Shown here: positions 37,701 through 43,865 of the stretch, one piece after another
How the letters are laid out: each line of letters starts with the position of its first letter
How positions within the stretch are numbered: the first letter of the stretch is position 1
DNA from: Phoronis australis
Taxonomy: Eukaryota; Phoronida; Phoronidae
Length of the DNA stretch: 64,000 bases
Direction of reading: 5' to 3'
Assembly: GCA_002633005.1 (NCBI GenBank)
Contig: NMRA01000307.1
Location: forward strand, 256,687-320,686
The notes under the pieces: generated by a model
The model's input: the letters and a program-made list of their open reading frames with translations, nothing else
Database searches by the model: none
Told to the model about the DNA's origin: nothing
Program-made: the position numbers and the translations under genes

Positions 37701-39080
37701 CTGTCGTACTCAACCAAACAAATCATGTTTTGTTCTAAACTGGTGAGATTCTGTCGTACTCAACCAAACAAATCATATTTTGTTCTAAACTGGTGAGATT
37801 CTGTCATACTCAACCAAACAAATCATGTTTCAAATCCCGTCAAACTATGATAAAAATAATTTCCATCCCTACCAAACCAGATCCTCAGGATATCTTTCAA
37901 CCCATTTTCATGATAGAAACCAAATTCTCCAAGGGCACAGTATATATTCAGACCAGTTTCGTATCTAGGGTTAATCAGCCTATTTCATGATTTTGTATTT
38001 TGAAGCCCCATGTAGGGTTATCATCTTGAAGCCCATTGTTTTTGAGGGCCCTCTTGGAAAGCAGTGCTATCACTGAAGAGGCCATCCTCATTTTAAATAT
38101 CACAATAATAAATAAATAAATAAATTTGTTCATGTTTTGGGGTGGAAGCTGTGGAACACTTTTGTTTGTATTTAAATATGACAAAATAATTACACACAAT
38201 AAAACCATAGACCGAATTGACTTCATTGACTGATTCACACCCACTAGTTTCATTTATTCCATATTGAAGTGTGCAATTTCAGCTTGTCCCTAGAAGTAGT
38301 ATTGTGTAGGTCTTTGATAAGAAAAAGTTCTCCTTAAAGCAGCAACTGGGTCATTAGTTTAATTAAACTAAACAAGCTGAACACCACCTGAAACATTTGG
38401 AAATTCCCACATTCATAGAACACAGAGAACAGATGATGTAAGTGACTAGAACCATTTGTGATAGAGACTACGGTATACAATGGAAGTGAAGGAGAATATT
38501 GAATAGGGACAAAGAATGTGCAAAAGGACAAAGAAAATACGTGTCGCTCTTATTCAGGACTATACATGAGGTTGCAATAATACAACAGACTACTGACGGG
38601 TTTCATGTTTCATAAATGTATTGCTAGTTGTGGCATAAAAGTCATAAAACAATAGGGACCTTGCACACTCGACGTCAATTAATTATGGTTCATTGACTTG
38701 TCTTAATCAAAACACTAACTGAGACAGACTAAGAAAAGATGAGGTTAAATACCTAGAGCCTTACCTTTATTGCGAATACAGCCTTCAGAAACGGAGTAAG
38801 CTAGGTCCTTAAATTCCAAATCAACAGCTTTGTGCTTCTGTAACTTTACGAACATAGAACTGTTGACAACATTTGAGATCTTTCGCAGCGGCTCAGATGC
38901 TGAACAACTTTGACCGTCATCACCATTATCGCCTCCAACGGCGAGTTCCTCGAAAGACTCAGCGCGACTGCCGAAGGTAGAATCCAGAATATCTGTCTCA
39001 CGAATGGGTATCGTTGACAGTCGTATCCCAGAATTTACAAACTCTTCTATGTGCACAGACTCGAGGTCTGCAGTGGCCAT
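1435..39080 (-). CDS. ABCG1-like: ABCG1/ABCG4-type ABC half-transporter, 5' part (7 coding exons, gene continues past left edge)
   Basis: Seven exons (38765-39080, 20221-20338, 13448-13637, 11328-11473, 6562-6685, 3997-4111, 1435-1748) join in phase to 1323 nt, 441 codons, with no stop. In order: an acidic, Ser-rich N-terminus (1-~90), Walker [10 protein letters not shown] (128-136), Q-loop YIMQDD (Gln174), signature LSGGQRKR (229-236), Walker [10 protein letters not shown] (249-257, Asp253/Glu254), H-loop TIHQPS (His286), the [14 protein letters not shown] block (~334-347), then a polar linker. This is the ABCG order, with the nucleotide-binding domain before the membrane domain. The motifs and intervening sequence match vertebrate ABCG1/ABCG4 closely. 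Family members dimerise and export sterols and phospholipids at plasma or endosomal membranes; that role is inferred from the family. No membrane-domain exon was found between 1 and 1434. Intron 1 is about 18.4 kb. The choice between ABCG1 and ABCG4 cannot be made here; an invertebrate co-orthologue of both is likely. Confidence 0.93.
2020..3035. repeat. Modular diverged repeat in ABCG intron 6
   Basis: The phrase TTTCATCATGATCCG(C/T)C followed by a TTGAGATAAT block recurs (near 2233, 2508, 2795 and 2950) together with a block meaning (C/T)GGTGC(C/T)GGCGCAT. Spacing is roughly 150-290 bp. The copies are diverged, giving a tandem-like array of about 1 kb. Open frames here are repeat-derived. 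Confidence 0.65.
3997..4111 (-). CDS. ABCG1-like: ABCG exon 6 (end of nucleotide-binding domain)
   Basis: A 115-nt exon, acceptor TTGTAG, donor GTAAGT, phase 0 in and phase 1 out. It encodes [14 protein letters not shown], then [22 protein letters not shown]. This corresponds to the region of ABCG1 ending in the conserved HNPADF motif, where the domain passes to the linker. It lies about 0.6 kb upstream (in + coordinates) of the 26-bp minisatellite in the same intron. Confidence 0.94.
4700..5970. repeat. 26-bp minisatellite, ~1.27 kb, ~47 copies
   Basis: The unit is approximately GACACTGTATATACAGGCAC plus ATAAAT (26 bp, with 25-bp variants carrying GGTGCATAAT). The unit contains the inverted pair TGTATATACA. 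Because 26 is not a multiple of three and the minus strand of the unit has no stop, all three minus frames stay open for 350-400 codons with a Tyr/Cys/Val/Ile-rich periodic peptide. This is a repeat artefact rather than a gene. It lies in the intron between ABCG exons 5 and 6. Confidence 0.95.
6562..6685 (-). CDS. ABCG1-like: ABCG exon 5 (D-loop and H-loop)
   Basis: A 124-nt exon, acceptor GTTACAG, donor GTAAGT. One base completes the Ser of DEPTS, and the exon encodes [20 protein letters not shown], then [27 protein letters not shown] is the D-loop and His286 in TIHQPS is the switch histidine. Both are invariant in active ABCG transporters, so the nucleotide-binding site looks catalytically complete. 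Confidence 0.95.
6686..9630. other. ABCG intron 4, first part: no gene seen
   Basis: AT-rich intronic sequence. It has a short CCACCCACCCAGTCCTCCAC-type 15-bp tandem repeat (7943-7987). No exon, RNA gene or transposase motif was recognised; the open frames at 8010-8893 and 8957-9295 carry no known motif. Confidence 0.5.
9640..11065. repeat. Tandem ~600-bp modular repeat in ABCG intron 4
   Basis: Blocks recur in the same order: TCATATAAA(C/T)A, then TTAGGAGATA/TTAGGGGAAA, GCCACTAGGTGGCGCCACAG, GTCAACCGT(T/C)CTCTTCA, GAGTGGTTTGGTTGACAGAG and AAAATACCTCGAATCC. A clear first copy is 9871-10130 and a second 10470-10730, about 600 bp apart. A further partial copy ends near 11060 with the phrase CCAGACGCCCAGACAG. 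The copies are diverged and encode nothing recognisable. Confidence 0.7.
11328..11473 (-). CDS. ABCG1-like: ABCG exon 4 (ABC signature and Walker B)
   Basis: A 146-nt exon, acceptor TTACAG, donor GTAGTC, entering in phase 0 and leaving after two bases of a Ser codon. It encodes [17 protein letters not shown], the signature [16 protein letters not shown], and Walker [13 protein letters not shown] with the catalytic Glu. The motif spacing matches vertebrate ABCG1. GTAGTC is the weakest donor of the gene, but the reading frame and homology leave no alternative. Confidence 0.95.
11474..13447. other. ABCG intron 3
   Basis: Intronic sequence between exons 3 and 4. It includes a short direct duplication of about 22 bp (GCAGATATGACCAATTAGTA twice at 12994-13036). 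No other feature was seen on either strand. Confidence 0.55.
13448..13637 (-). CDS. ABCG1-like: ABCG exon 3 (Q-loop region)
   Basis: A 190-nt exon, acceptor TTACAG, donor GTATGC, ending in phase 0. Its first base completes the split Arg codon from exon 2. It encodes [16 protein letters not shown], then [20 protein letters not shown] and [12 protein letters not shown]. The Q-loop Gln174 and the YIMQDD/LLPHLTV block are diagnostic of ABCG1/4-like proteins. It corresponds to the helical subdomain that contacts the membrane half of the transporter. Confidence 0.95.
13997..14330. mobile_element. hAT-like MITE, CAGTGGCGGATC termini
   Basis: The left end CAGTGGCGGATCTA (13997) and the right end TGGATCCACCGCTG (to 14330) are imperfect inverted repeats. 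A GGGGGTTTAAACCCCC palindrome lies near the left end. The CAGTGGCGGATC terminus is widespread in non-autonomous animal DNA transposons. No matching target duplication was seen, so the copy is old. Confidence 0.6.
14331..16250. other. ABCG intron 2 segment: no gene seen
   Basis: Intronic. It holds a single N at 14538. Open frames at 15022-15823 on both strands show no family motif and overlap one another. Nothing else was recognised. Confidence 0.45.
16255..17480. mobile_element. Dispersed element with GATGACGA-rich 5' part and TTGGCGAAAT motifs
   Basis: The left part begins AAGCGCTCCGAGGAGCGAAC (a small hairpin) followed by CTTGGCGAAATTA, then imperfect (GATGACGAAGATGA)n. The right part ends in a poly-A run (17415-17432) and the hairpin TTGGCGAAATTTATTTCGCC (17454-17475). 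A second, truncated copy is at 26178-26606. The GAT/GAC repeat gives the Ser-rich minus-strand open frame, which is not a gene. Confidence 0.65.
18117..18609. mobile_element. MITE-like element, GGGGAGTTGCGGTCAGTATG family, copy 1
   Basis: Shares TTTGGGGAGTTGCGGTCAGT, TATGAACGGT, AGTTATCGCCAGG(T) and GCGTGCAGCGCTACCTTGC blocks with the copy at 29111-29513. Starts near AAAGGCCT and ends near AAAGTGCCTT, suggesting short AAAGGCxT inverted ends. Non-coding. Confidence 0.6.
18670..18882. repeat. 41-bp tandem repeat, ~5 copies
   Basis: The unit GAATGACACATAAGTCTAAG followed by TGAACACTGGCTACCAGAACT repeats almost perfectly; the last copy is diverged (GAATACTGTCTACC). Confidence 0.9.
19632..20185. 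mobile_element. 554-bp TA-flanked inverted-repeat element (mariner-like MITE)
   Basis: The ends are 24-bp inverted repeats with one mismatch, starting CCGTAATCGTTC and ending in GGTTAACGCCC. TA dinucleotides flank both ends (19630-19631, 20186-20187), fitting a TA target duplication. Inside, a GGGCGGTTAACCGAGCA-type phrase recurs at least six times on one strand. The right end is 35 bp from the ABCG exon 2 donor at 20220. Confidence 0.8.
20221..20338 (-). CDS. ABCG1-like: ABCG exon 2 (Walker A / P-loop)
   Basis: A 118-nt exon between a TTCAG acceptor and a GTGAGT donor. The phase-1 start completes a Gly codon shared with exon 1 and it ends two bases into an Arg codon. It encodes [13 protein letters not shown], then the P-loop GPSGAGKST, then LMNILAGYR, almost residue for residue the ABCG1/ABCG4 nucleotide-binding core that binds the ATP phosphates. 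Lys135 and Ser/Thr of the P-loop are intact. It lies just inside the right side of a 554-bp inverted-repeat element (19632-20185). Confidence 0.95.
20868..21022. repeat. Minisatellite, CACCGCTGCAGGCCTGC units
   Basis: 15-17-bp units (CCACC(G/A)(C/T)TG(C/T)AGGCCTGC) arranged in ~42-bp higher-order units containing CACACTGTCACCG. The palindromes CTGCAG and AGGCCT recur. Confidence 0.85.
21889..22385. mobile_element. 497-bp DNA transposon copy with CAGGGCTTGGAAT ends and 6-bp target duplication
   Basis: Exact 13-bp inverted termini CAGGGCTTGGAAT at both ends, flanked by ATATGA at 21883-21888 and 22386-22391. Interior GC is higher than the surroundings. An 137-codon minus frame (21829-22242) spans most of it and carries a Cys/His-containing segment (NCQHCRG, CDCK, CSQKC). 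That might be the remains of a transposase zinc finger, though it is unassigned. Confidence 0.8.
24740..24966. repeat. 28-bp tandem repeat, ~7 copies
   Basis: The unit CACTTTAACCTTCC(T/C)ACAGG followed by CCAGTACT repeats across the interval with a few substitutions. Confidence 0.9.
26178..26606. mobile_element. Truncated copy of the 16255-17480 element
   Basis: Begins with the same AAGCGCTCCGAGGAGCGAAC hairpin and TTGGCGAAATTA, the same GATGACGA-rich block and the same AGAAATAGGCTGCAGTCTAG phrase. It breaks off at an N (26606), after AACTCAAAAAGTAGAC, where the other copy continues. Confidence 0.75.
27196..27718. mobile_element. ~520-bp MITE with GCxGCxTTTACACxAGAGA ends
   Basis: The left end GCCGCTTTTACACCAGAGAC and the reverse complement of the right end (GAGCTGCATTTACACGAGAG) match over ~17 positions. 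Internal copies of (A/G)CATTTACACCA and TGTGTCAGT occur. No coding content. Confidence 0.65.
27998..28175. mobile_element. Fragment of the AAAGGCxT MITE-like family
   Basis: Begins AAAAGCCTTTTCCACTGACT and shares TCAAAGTT, AGCGCGAGTTAAC and AGTTATCGGCAGGGGTCAC with the 18117 and 30228 copies. Confidence 0.45.
29111..29513. mobile_element. MITE-like element, GGGGAGTTGCGGTCAGTATG family, copy 2
   Basis: Same block order as 18117-18609, including the GCGTGCAGCGCTACCTTGC centre and the GACCGGAGTTAAGTCAGTAT right side, ending AAAAGGCCTTT. It directly abuts the 23-bp tandem repeat. Confidence 0.6.
29515..29715. repeat. 23-bp tandem repeat, ~8 copies
   Basis: The unit ACTACATCACTAGTCATGCT plus TGC repeats; the last copies are diverged (ACAAGTCATACTTAC). 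Confidence 0.9.
30228..30600. mobile_element. Diverged copy of the AAAGGCxT MITE-like family
   Basis: Contains TGGATTAAAGTTTACAGCTC, AACAGGTGGAT(A/C)TAACAG, ATCGAAGTTATTACCAGGGG and CAGTTTACATC(A/G)A blocks in the order seen at 18117-18609. Termini unclear. Confidence 0.45.
31160..31406. repeat. ~39-bp minisatellite, left part of an interrupted array
   Basis: Units of AGTAAAGTTTGCATAATAAC plus CTACCATAGTAACATG(T/C)GC, about 37-40 bp, roughly six copies. The array resumes at 33030-33102 after a 1.6-kb insertion. Confidence 0.9.
31407..33025. mobile_element. 1619-bp TTAA-flanked DNA transposon inserted in a minisatellite
   Basis: The ends are AGGAGAATGCCACCC and, reverse-complemented, TGGAGCATGCCACCC (13 of 15 identical). 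TTAA flanks both ends (31403-31406 and 33026-33029). The next repeat unit (33053-33066) shows the uninterrupted target CATACTTAACAAG, so the insertion point and the duplication are directly visible. TTAA duplication is typical of piggyBac and Kolobok elements. No intact transposase is present; a minus-strand open stretch at ~31650-31904 is a candidate remnant. Confidence 0.88.
33030..33102. repeat. ~39-bp minisatellite, right part of the interrupted array
   Basis: Two more units (AACAAGTACAGTAAAG...ACCATA) that continue the array of 31160-31406. A reverse transcriptase fragment begins immediately after. Confidence 0.85.
33103..33980 (+). pseudogene. 5'-truncated L1/Tx1-like non-LTR retrotransposon, reverse transcriptase fragment
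   Basis: The first open stretch reads [20 protein letters not shown], then [20 protein letters not shown] and PLSPYLF (RT motif with [15 protein letters not shown]). A frameshift near 33290 moves to a second frame with [21 protein letters not shown] (catalytic YADD at ~33381), [20 protein letters not shown] and [11 protein letters not shown]. The latter is the post-RT thumb of L1/Tx1-clade elements. A stop at 33675 and further shifts follow. The N-terminal endonuclease is missing. The fragment starts exactly at the end of the 39-bp minisatellite, as 5'-truncated insertions do. Confidence 0.88.
34242..34466. mobile_element. Diverged copy of the AAAGGCxT MITE-like family
   Basis: Starts AAGGCCTTTTCCCATCAAGT and ends ACAAAGGCCTTAC, giving inverted AAGGCCTT-type ends. 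It contains AACCGCGAAGTTAAC and AAAGTTATAGCTAGGTGGCG blocks matching the other copies. Confidence 0.55.
34470..36100. other. ABCG intron 1 segment: no gene seen
   Basis: Intronic sequence with one small hairpin-rich patch near 34985-35020 (GGCTAGGCTCGCGCTAGCCA). No exon or transposase motif was recognised. Confidence 0.45.
36110..36660. repeat. 52-bp satellite-like tandem repeat, ~10 copies
   Basis: The unit TGTTGTACCAGACATGTGGG, then GCCCCTCAGATGGGCCGATT, then GCACAGATAACA repeats every 52 bp, with more diverged units at both ends. Plus-strand frames are open across it because of the repeat. Confidence 0.93.
37430..37830. repeat. 50-bp tandem repeat, ~8 copies
   Basis: The unit TTTTGTTCTAAACTGGTGAG, then ATTCTGTCGTACTCAACCAA, then ACAAATCATG repeats with few substitutions. 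Confidence 0.94.
38765..39080 (-). CDS. ABCG1-like: ABCG exon 1 (start codon, N-terminal region)
   Basis: The ATG at 39080-39078 opens 105 codons plus one base (phase 1), followed by a GTAAGG donor. The peptide starts [14 protein letters not shown], is acidic and Ser-rich ([18 protein letters not shown], then a GGDNGDDG stretch), and near its end carries [15 protein letters not shown], the conserved beta-strand lead-in to the ABCG nucleotide-binding domain (VNIEFRDLSYSVPEG-like in vertebrate ABCG1). No hydrophobic segment is present, as expected for a cytosolic N-terminus. The start was chosen because it is the first ATG in the open frame. An upstream non-coding exon cannot be excluded. A TTATTTAAA-like sequence lies roughly 120-130 bp upstream but is weak promoter evidence. 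Confidence 0.9.
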
Positions 39081-40044
39081 TTTGAATAAGAAAATCTATA
39101 TTCTCCCAGCTCTTCACAGCTCCGAGCTCACCAAAATAATTTATTCAACAGTCAGCTGGTCCACTATTGATTCTGCCTTCTTTGTTAAACCGCGACACTT
39201 TAAATAAGGGGTCGAAGGCTGTAAAAGTAAGCTAGCTAACAATTACTGGTAATCTCACGATTCTTGATTTCATTGTAACTGCTTTTACTAAAGTGAAATT
39301 TGATAGATATATTAAATCAAGGTGAATACATACATATTTGGAGAGTTGGGTATTACAATGCCATTTACCTACAGTAGTGGAATAGTCTGTCAGTTTAAGT
39401 TCAAAGGTCATGCAAGCACGTGATGACTTTGTTATTGTTTAGTCAGCGAAGACGGCGCTTTGTGCCAGTGACTATGCAGGCCACCAGGCTTGAAATGAGT
39501 ACAAGAGTAAACCACGAACTTAGTCTGTGCCCACGAAGTCAGTTTGAATATTGCGCAACTAAAAAGTATCTGTCATGTTTTTAAAGAAATCTAAACACTG
39601 AAAACCGTGTCGCAGCCTACGGAGTTTCGCTGATAGGGGCATTTCGCCGCTGTTGAATATCTTCAATTTAACCAGGCAAGAAGCTTCGCATAAAATTCAT
39701 TATCACGCTCACCCGATCTTGAATTGATGCCAAGGCACGGGAAATAACCTACATCATTTAGTTCGAAGTGCCAGGTTAGGTTTGGCCACTATTCCCCAAT
39801 ATTCGGAAGCGGCTTTTGAGTTGGTCGCGGATGGTTTCGACGTTCAACTTTGTTGGGGCCAAGGCTAACTTTATAAGACCCAAAGTCCTTGTTCGATTTT
39901 CGTATTATGGTCAGCTAAACAGAGCGAAATGCACGGTTTTAAAAGCCAAAACCATTGATTTTTTCAGCTCGCTTGACCTGATTTTCAATGAGATGCATCA
40001 GTCGGAGAAGCCTTTTCTCTCGCAATGTGTATGAGGTCTTTTAA
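39081..40044. promoter_or_regulatory. Upstream region of the ABCG gene (putative promoter; boundaries unknown)
   Basis: Sequence 5' of the ABCG start codon. A TTATTTAAAG-like element (minus strand, ~39200) is the only TATA-like candidate. No CpG-rich block or well-defined initiator was recognised. Assigned by position only. Confidence 0.3.
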
Positions 40045-40106
40045 GACCACATGATAATGAAGAATTTGATTTTTTAAAAAATCGAATTCCTCATTACCAT
40101 GTGGTC
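40045..40106. repeat. 62-bp near-perfect palindrome
   Basis: GACCACATG...CATGTGGTC arms of about 30 bp enclose GAATTxGATTTTTTAAAAAA(TC), with only a few unpaired bases. It could extrude as a hairpin or be a degenerate MITE. Confidence 0.85.
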
Positions 40107-40775
40107 GACCCTAGAACCATGGGCGTCCTCCTCAGTGCACAGACTCTCTGGATTGGCTATCCGTGACGTCAGCGTGTGAGGCCCGGGAACCAGATTAATG
40201 TGCGGCCGAGTGCCTGACTTGGAGTGGGTTTGTCTCCTGCACAGCCCTCTAGAGTCTAGATTTGCTGGGATCCTTCACACGCTATCCCAGACGTGAGAGT
40301 TAGTCCTAGGAACCAGGTTGGATTACTCTTTGTCACAGCGCTACCTATACCCCTACAGAAGTACCGTGCAGGGAAGGAGTGTACAAGTTGTTTCACTTGA
40401 ACCCGTAAAGTTGCATTTCGATCCGATTTCGAATTCTTAACCGAAGAGCTTTGGGGTTTAAAAACATTACCACGCTAGTTTAGTCTTGAATTATTGCCGA
40501 ACTTATTCGGCATCTCAAGTCACAGACAGTGCGCCATTTTCCAATTCGAAACCCCAATAACTGATGCGTTTTCTTGAATCACTGGTTCACTGAGTTTGAA
40601 GTTGTTGCTGGAAAAAAGTGGAAACCTGTAGATGTAATTATTAATATCAGATGGTGAGCCCAATTTTGGTGTTTTTTTTTGGCAGCTAAACAGGACGAAA
40701 TGCAACTTAAAATGCGACATTTTGTGTGGTATGGCTTTCGAAACCACCCTATTAGAGATTGAGCGAGATACATAC

Positions 40776-41104
40776 CTGTAAATACCTGTAATACCCGTCA
40801 CGGACAGGATCGTTGGGATATGCTGGTGCATTAATCCCCTCCCCAGACCATCCCCGTGACAGCAGAAGGCGCAGAACTCCAGCGCCTGTAAGCATCTGAT
40901 TTGACACCACTCGGGCACGGCTCTTCTTGTGACTTATAGCAACATGGCCATAAATAATACCCGCTTCGAGCAGTCGGCTACCATCATTGAACTCAGCCAG
41001 TTGGGACGAAGTCTGCTCAAGGGTGCGTTTGTGGGCCAGCAGCTTAACATCAACCGAATATAAGCAGAGGAGTTGGTTGGTGGCGCATGAGACAGCGAGG
41101 TAAT
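40776..41104 (-). other. Possible exon or inserted coding-like segment, 109 open codons
   Basis: On the minus strand a frame stays open for 109 codons between an acceptor-like ATTGTGCAG (41110-41105) and a strong donor CAG|GTATGT (40776/40775). The peptide includes DYLAVSCATNQLLCLYSVDV, KLLAHKRTLEQTSSQ and RARVVSNQMLTGAGVLRLLL. I do not recognise the family. The block is visibly more GC-rich than its flanks. A second minus frame (40520-40918) and a shorter plus frame overlap it, so coding is unproven. The 341-bp interval is bounded by 14-bp direct repeats (40760-40773 and 41115-41128). Confidence 0.35.
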
Positions 41105-41551
41105 CTGCACAATCTGAGCGAGATACATGTCAGTGCTCCTGTCAACGGGGCAATCAGGTTGCATGTTATTGAGAGTCAAAGTATTTCCTCCGGGCCCGGA
41201 GACTTTTCAGTAAAAAAAGTCCTAAATACGCACCCGCGCTGTAGAATGAGTATCCCGACTGACTGATCGGCTAGTCGCGGGATACGGCCGTACCGTTATC
41301 ACTGAGTTTTGACAGTTGCAAACCAATGTTTACACAATCCATCCCCCTCACATGGGTGGCGCAGAACTGAAAAAAATGGGGAGGCTATAGCCCCACCCCC
41401 CCCCCCAGCCCCCTATGATGCGCCGCCCGTGTCTCATTGTCCGCTTTCATCTGATAAAGTCACGTAATTCAGCAATTATGTTGTAAAAAGTGCGCCTAAC
41501 GCTAAAAATACTCTTTGCAAACGTCTTTCAACAAATGCCGTGAAGCAGATG

Positions 41552-42234
41552 TAACAGCTTCTTATTTAATTTGAACTTTTCTTATCTAATAAAAGTTCGC
41601 TTTTCAGGGACAAAAATGGGGACACCCACATAAATATATGTGTTTCCACATAAAATATGATTACAGGTGGGTACACCTGTCAGTAAAGGTTGATCAGCGA
41701 AATCTCTGTTTGTAACTGGGTACACCAAATGTGTAATGGGTCACCTATATGTATATAACTGGACCCGTTACGATGGGTCCAGTTATATTTATATAGACAG
41801 ACCCATCCTGGCTGGTCAACCTATATGTATATAACTGGACCCATCGCGACGGGTCCAGTTATATTTATATAGACAGACCCATCGGTTGACTCATCCCGGC
41901 GGGTCTATCTATATAAATATAACTGGACCCGTTGTGATGGCTCCAGTTATTTATACATATATAGGTTGACCCGCCGGCATGGGTCTATCTATGTAAATAT
42001 AACTAGACCCATCACAACGGGTCCAGTTATATTTATATAGATGGACCCATCCAGTCTTTGGTGTACCCAGTTACAGAGAGAGACTTCGCTCATCAACCTT
42101 TACAGACAGGTGTACTCACCTGTAATCATATTTTATGTGGAAACACATATATTCATGTGGGTGTCCCCATTTTTGTCCATGAAAAGCAAAATTTTACTAC
42201 ATAAGAAAAGTTCAAATTAAATAAGAAGCTGTTA
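41552..42234. mobile_element. 683-bp foldback element with nested palindromes
   Basis: The left arm TAACAGCTTCTTATTTAATT... and right arm are near-complete reverse complements, with outer arms about 150 bp (for example GACAAAAATGGGGACACCCA and its complement, AACCTTTACAGACAGGTGTA and its complement). The centre is a series of smaller palindromes built from TATAACTGGACCC / GGGTCCAGTTATA and CTATATAAATATAACTGG-type phrases. No coding capacity. No clear target duplication was found. Confidence 0.85.
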
Positions 42235-43855
42235 TGTGTTTTGCATAAAACACTTTCACCAAAAAATTTTCGAGTGGAGAAAAACGGCTGACTTTCAAAG
42301 AAATTAGACTTAACTTTCATCTGTTTATTCCGTTGCGTGTGCGTGAGCTCAGACCACAGTATTGTGAACCAACACAAAAGGCTTGCTTGACAAGTTTAAC
42401 GGAGCCTGATTCTAGATTAGATCATCGTGATTGTGGAAATTTCTTGATTTTTACACTCCAGCAGAATGGTACGTAATAGTGTAAAAAAACAATTGCCATA
42501 TTTTCTCTGTAAGATTTGTACATGGAGTGATAGATTTATCCAGAAAAGTCCAACTGACGGTGCCGGATGTAGCCAACGATTATTTTCGACGGGGCTTTCT
42601 CGCTCGTTTCAAGGTTACATCATAGCAATAGGTCCTGAACAAGCATTTCGCTAAGGCGGACACAATCCAAATTTCCAAAGGACCCACGTTTGTGCTAAAA
42701 ATGACTTACCCACGTAGTTCACGGTGTTTTTATTTTGGTCACGTTCAGAGAGTCCGCTTCGTCCGCCAATGTTATGCTGATTGTTTTGCCAAAGAGGTCA
42801 TTTAAGCTATTGAATACCCCCCCACCAATAAATCCGCCACTGACTGCTACACTTCCTTTGCATTTCGTGTGGCGCTTGAACGTAAAATCAAGAATTGGGA
42901 ATAAATAGACTACCTTCAAATTCGGGAAAATACATCCGGTAATCCCCGTAAACAGTTGCCGCTTTCCAAGCGCACGATCATACGCGTAGTTTCGGAAAAT
43001 GTTCCGAATTTAGGACCTGGTGGTAGGCTTATTCCCAGAAATGAGGATGCCATGACGATTACTCGCAAAAAACGGGACCGAAATTCAGATGTGGTCCACA
43101 ACTAGTTCTCTTTCAGCATTACTGAGCGTTACCCTCAACTTTCGAACTATGCGTGCTTTTAAAAATGAGTGATTATACTCCATCACATACTTGGACGGAA
43201 ACATTTAGTCAAAGAATGTCTTGAAGAAATTTTTGCCAGGTTACTTGCTTTTAAAACTTGCTCATAGCGATACGGGAAATGTGAACATCCCACTATTCCG
43301 AAGGCATTACTCCGAAGGTTCACAACTCCGAAGGTTAACTACCCTGAAAATATATGGAATTTCGGGCTGAGGTGTAATTTTTATACTTCCATATGCAAAA
43401 ATACATTTTTGGTTTAGATGCAGAAGCGTAACTTGTAATGATATTGAGAACAACGCCCAGGTATCAACACACTTAAACTGTTTGGGTTTCTTGCGCATAC
43501 GAAAGTGAGCAGCTCCCAAAACATTTTTTTATGAATACAGAAAAATGAATGCGTACTTGCATTCTGAAAATAATATGAAGAAGGAATATTGATGAATTAT
43601 CAACCACGATACATTTACCAAATCCATGTTGAGATCGCATCATTTCACTGCGCGACGGAAAAGTTATCTGCAGCGCTTCAACCTCTCCCACCGCATCGTA
43701 AACACGCACCTGGCCGCGTCGGAATTAAATGCAGTAGGTTACCCTATCCCTGCCAGTCTTCACTAAGATAGAGAGTCACACCCAGTCTTCTCAAATTTAA
43801 AACCGTCCGTAAGCCGCCGCAACCCTGAAATGAAATACCTCCGTGCCCCCCCCCC

Positions 43856-43865
43856 NNNNNNNNNN
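43856..43865. other. Assembly gap (10 N)
   Basis: Ten Ns follow a C12 run and directly abut the left end of the large inverted duplication, so the left boundary of that structure is uncertain. Confidence 0.95.
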
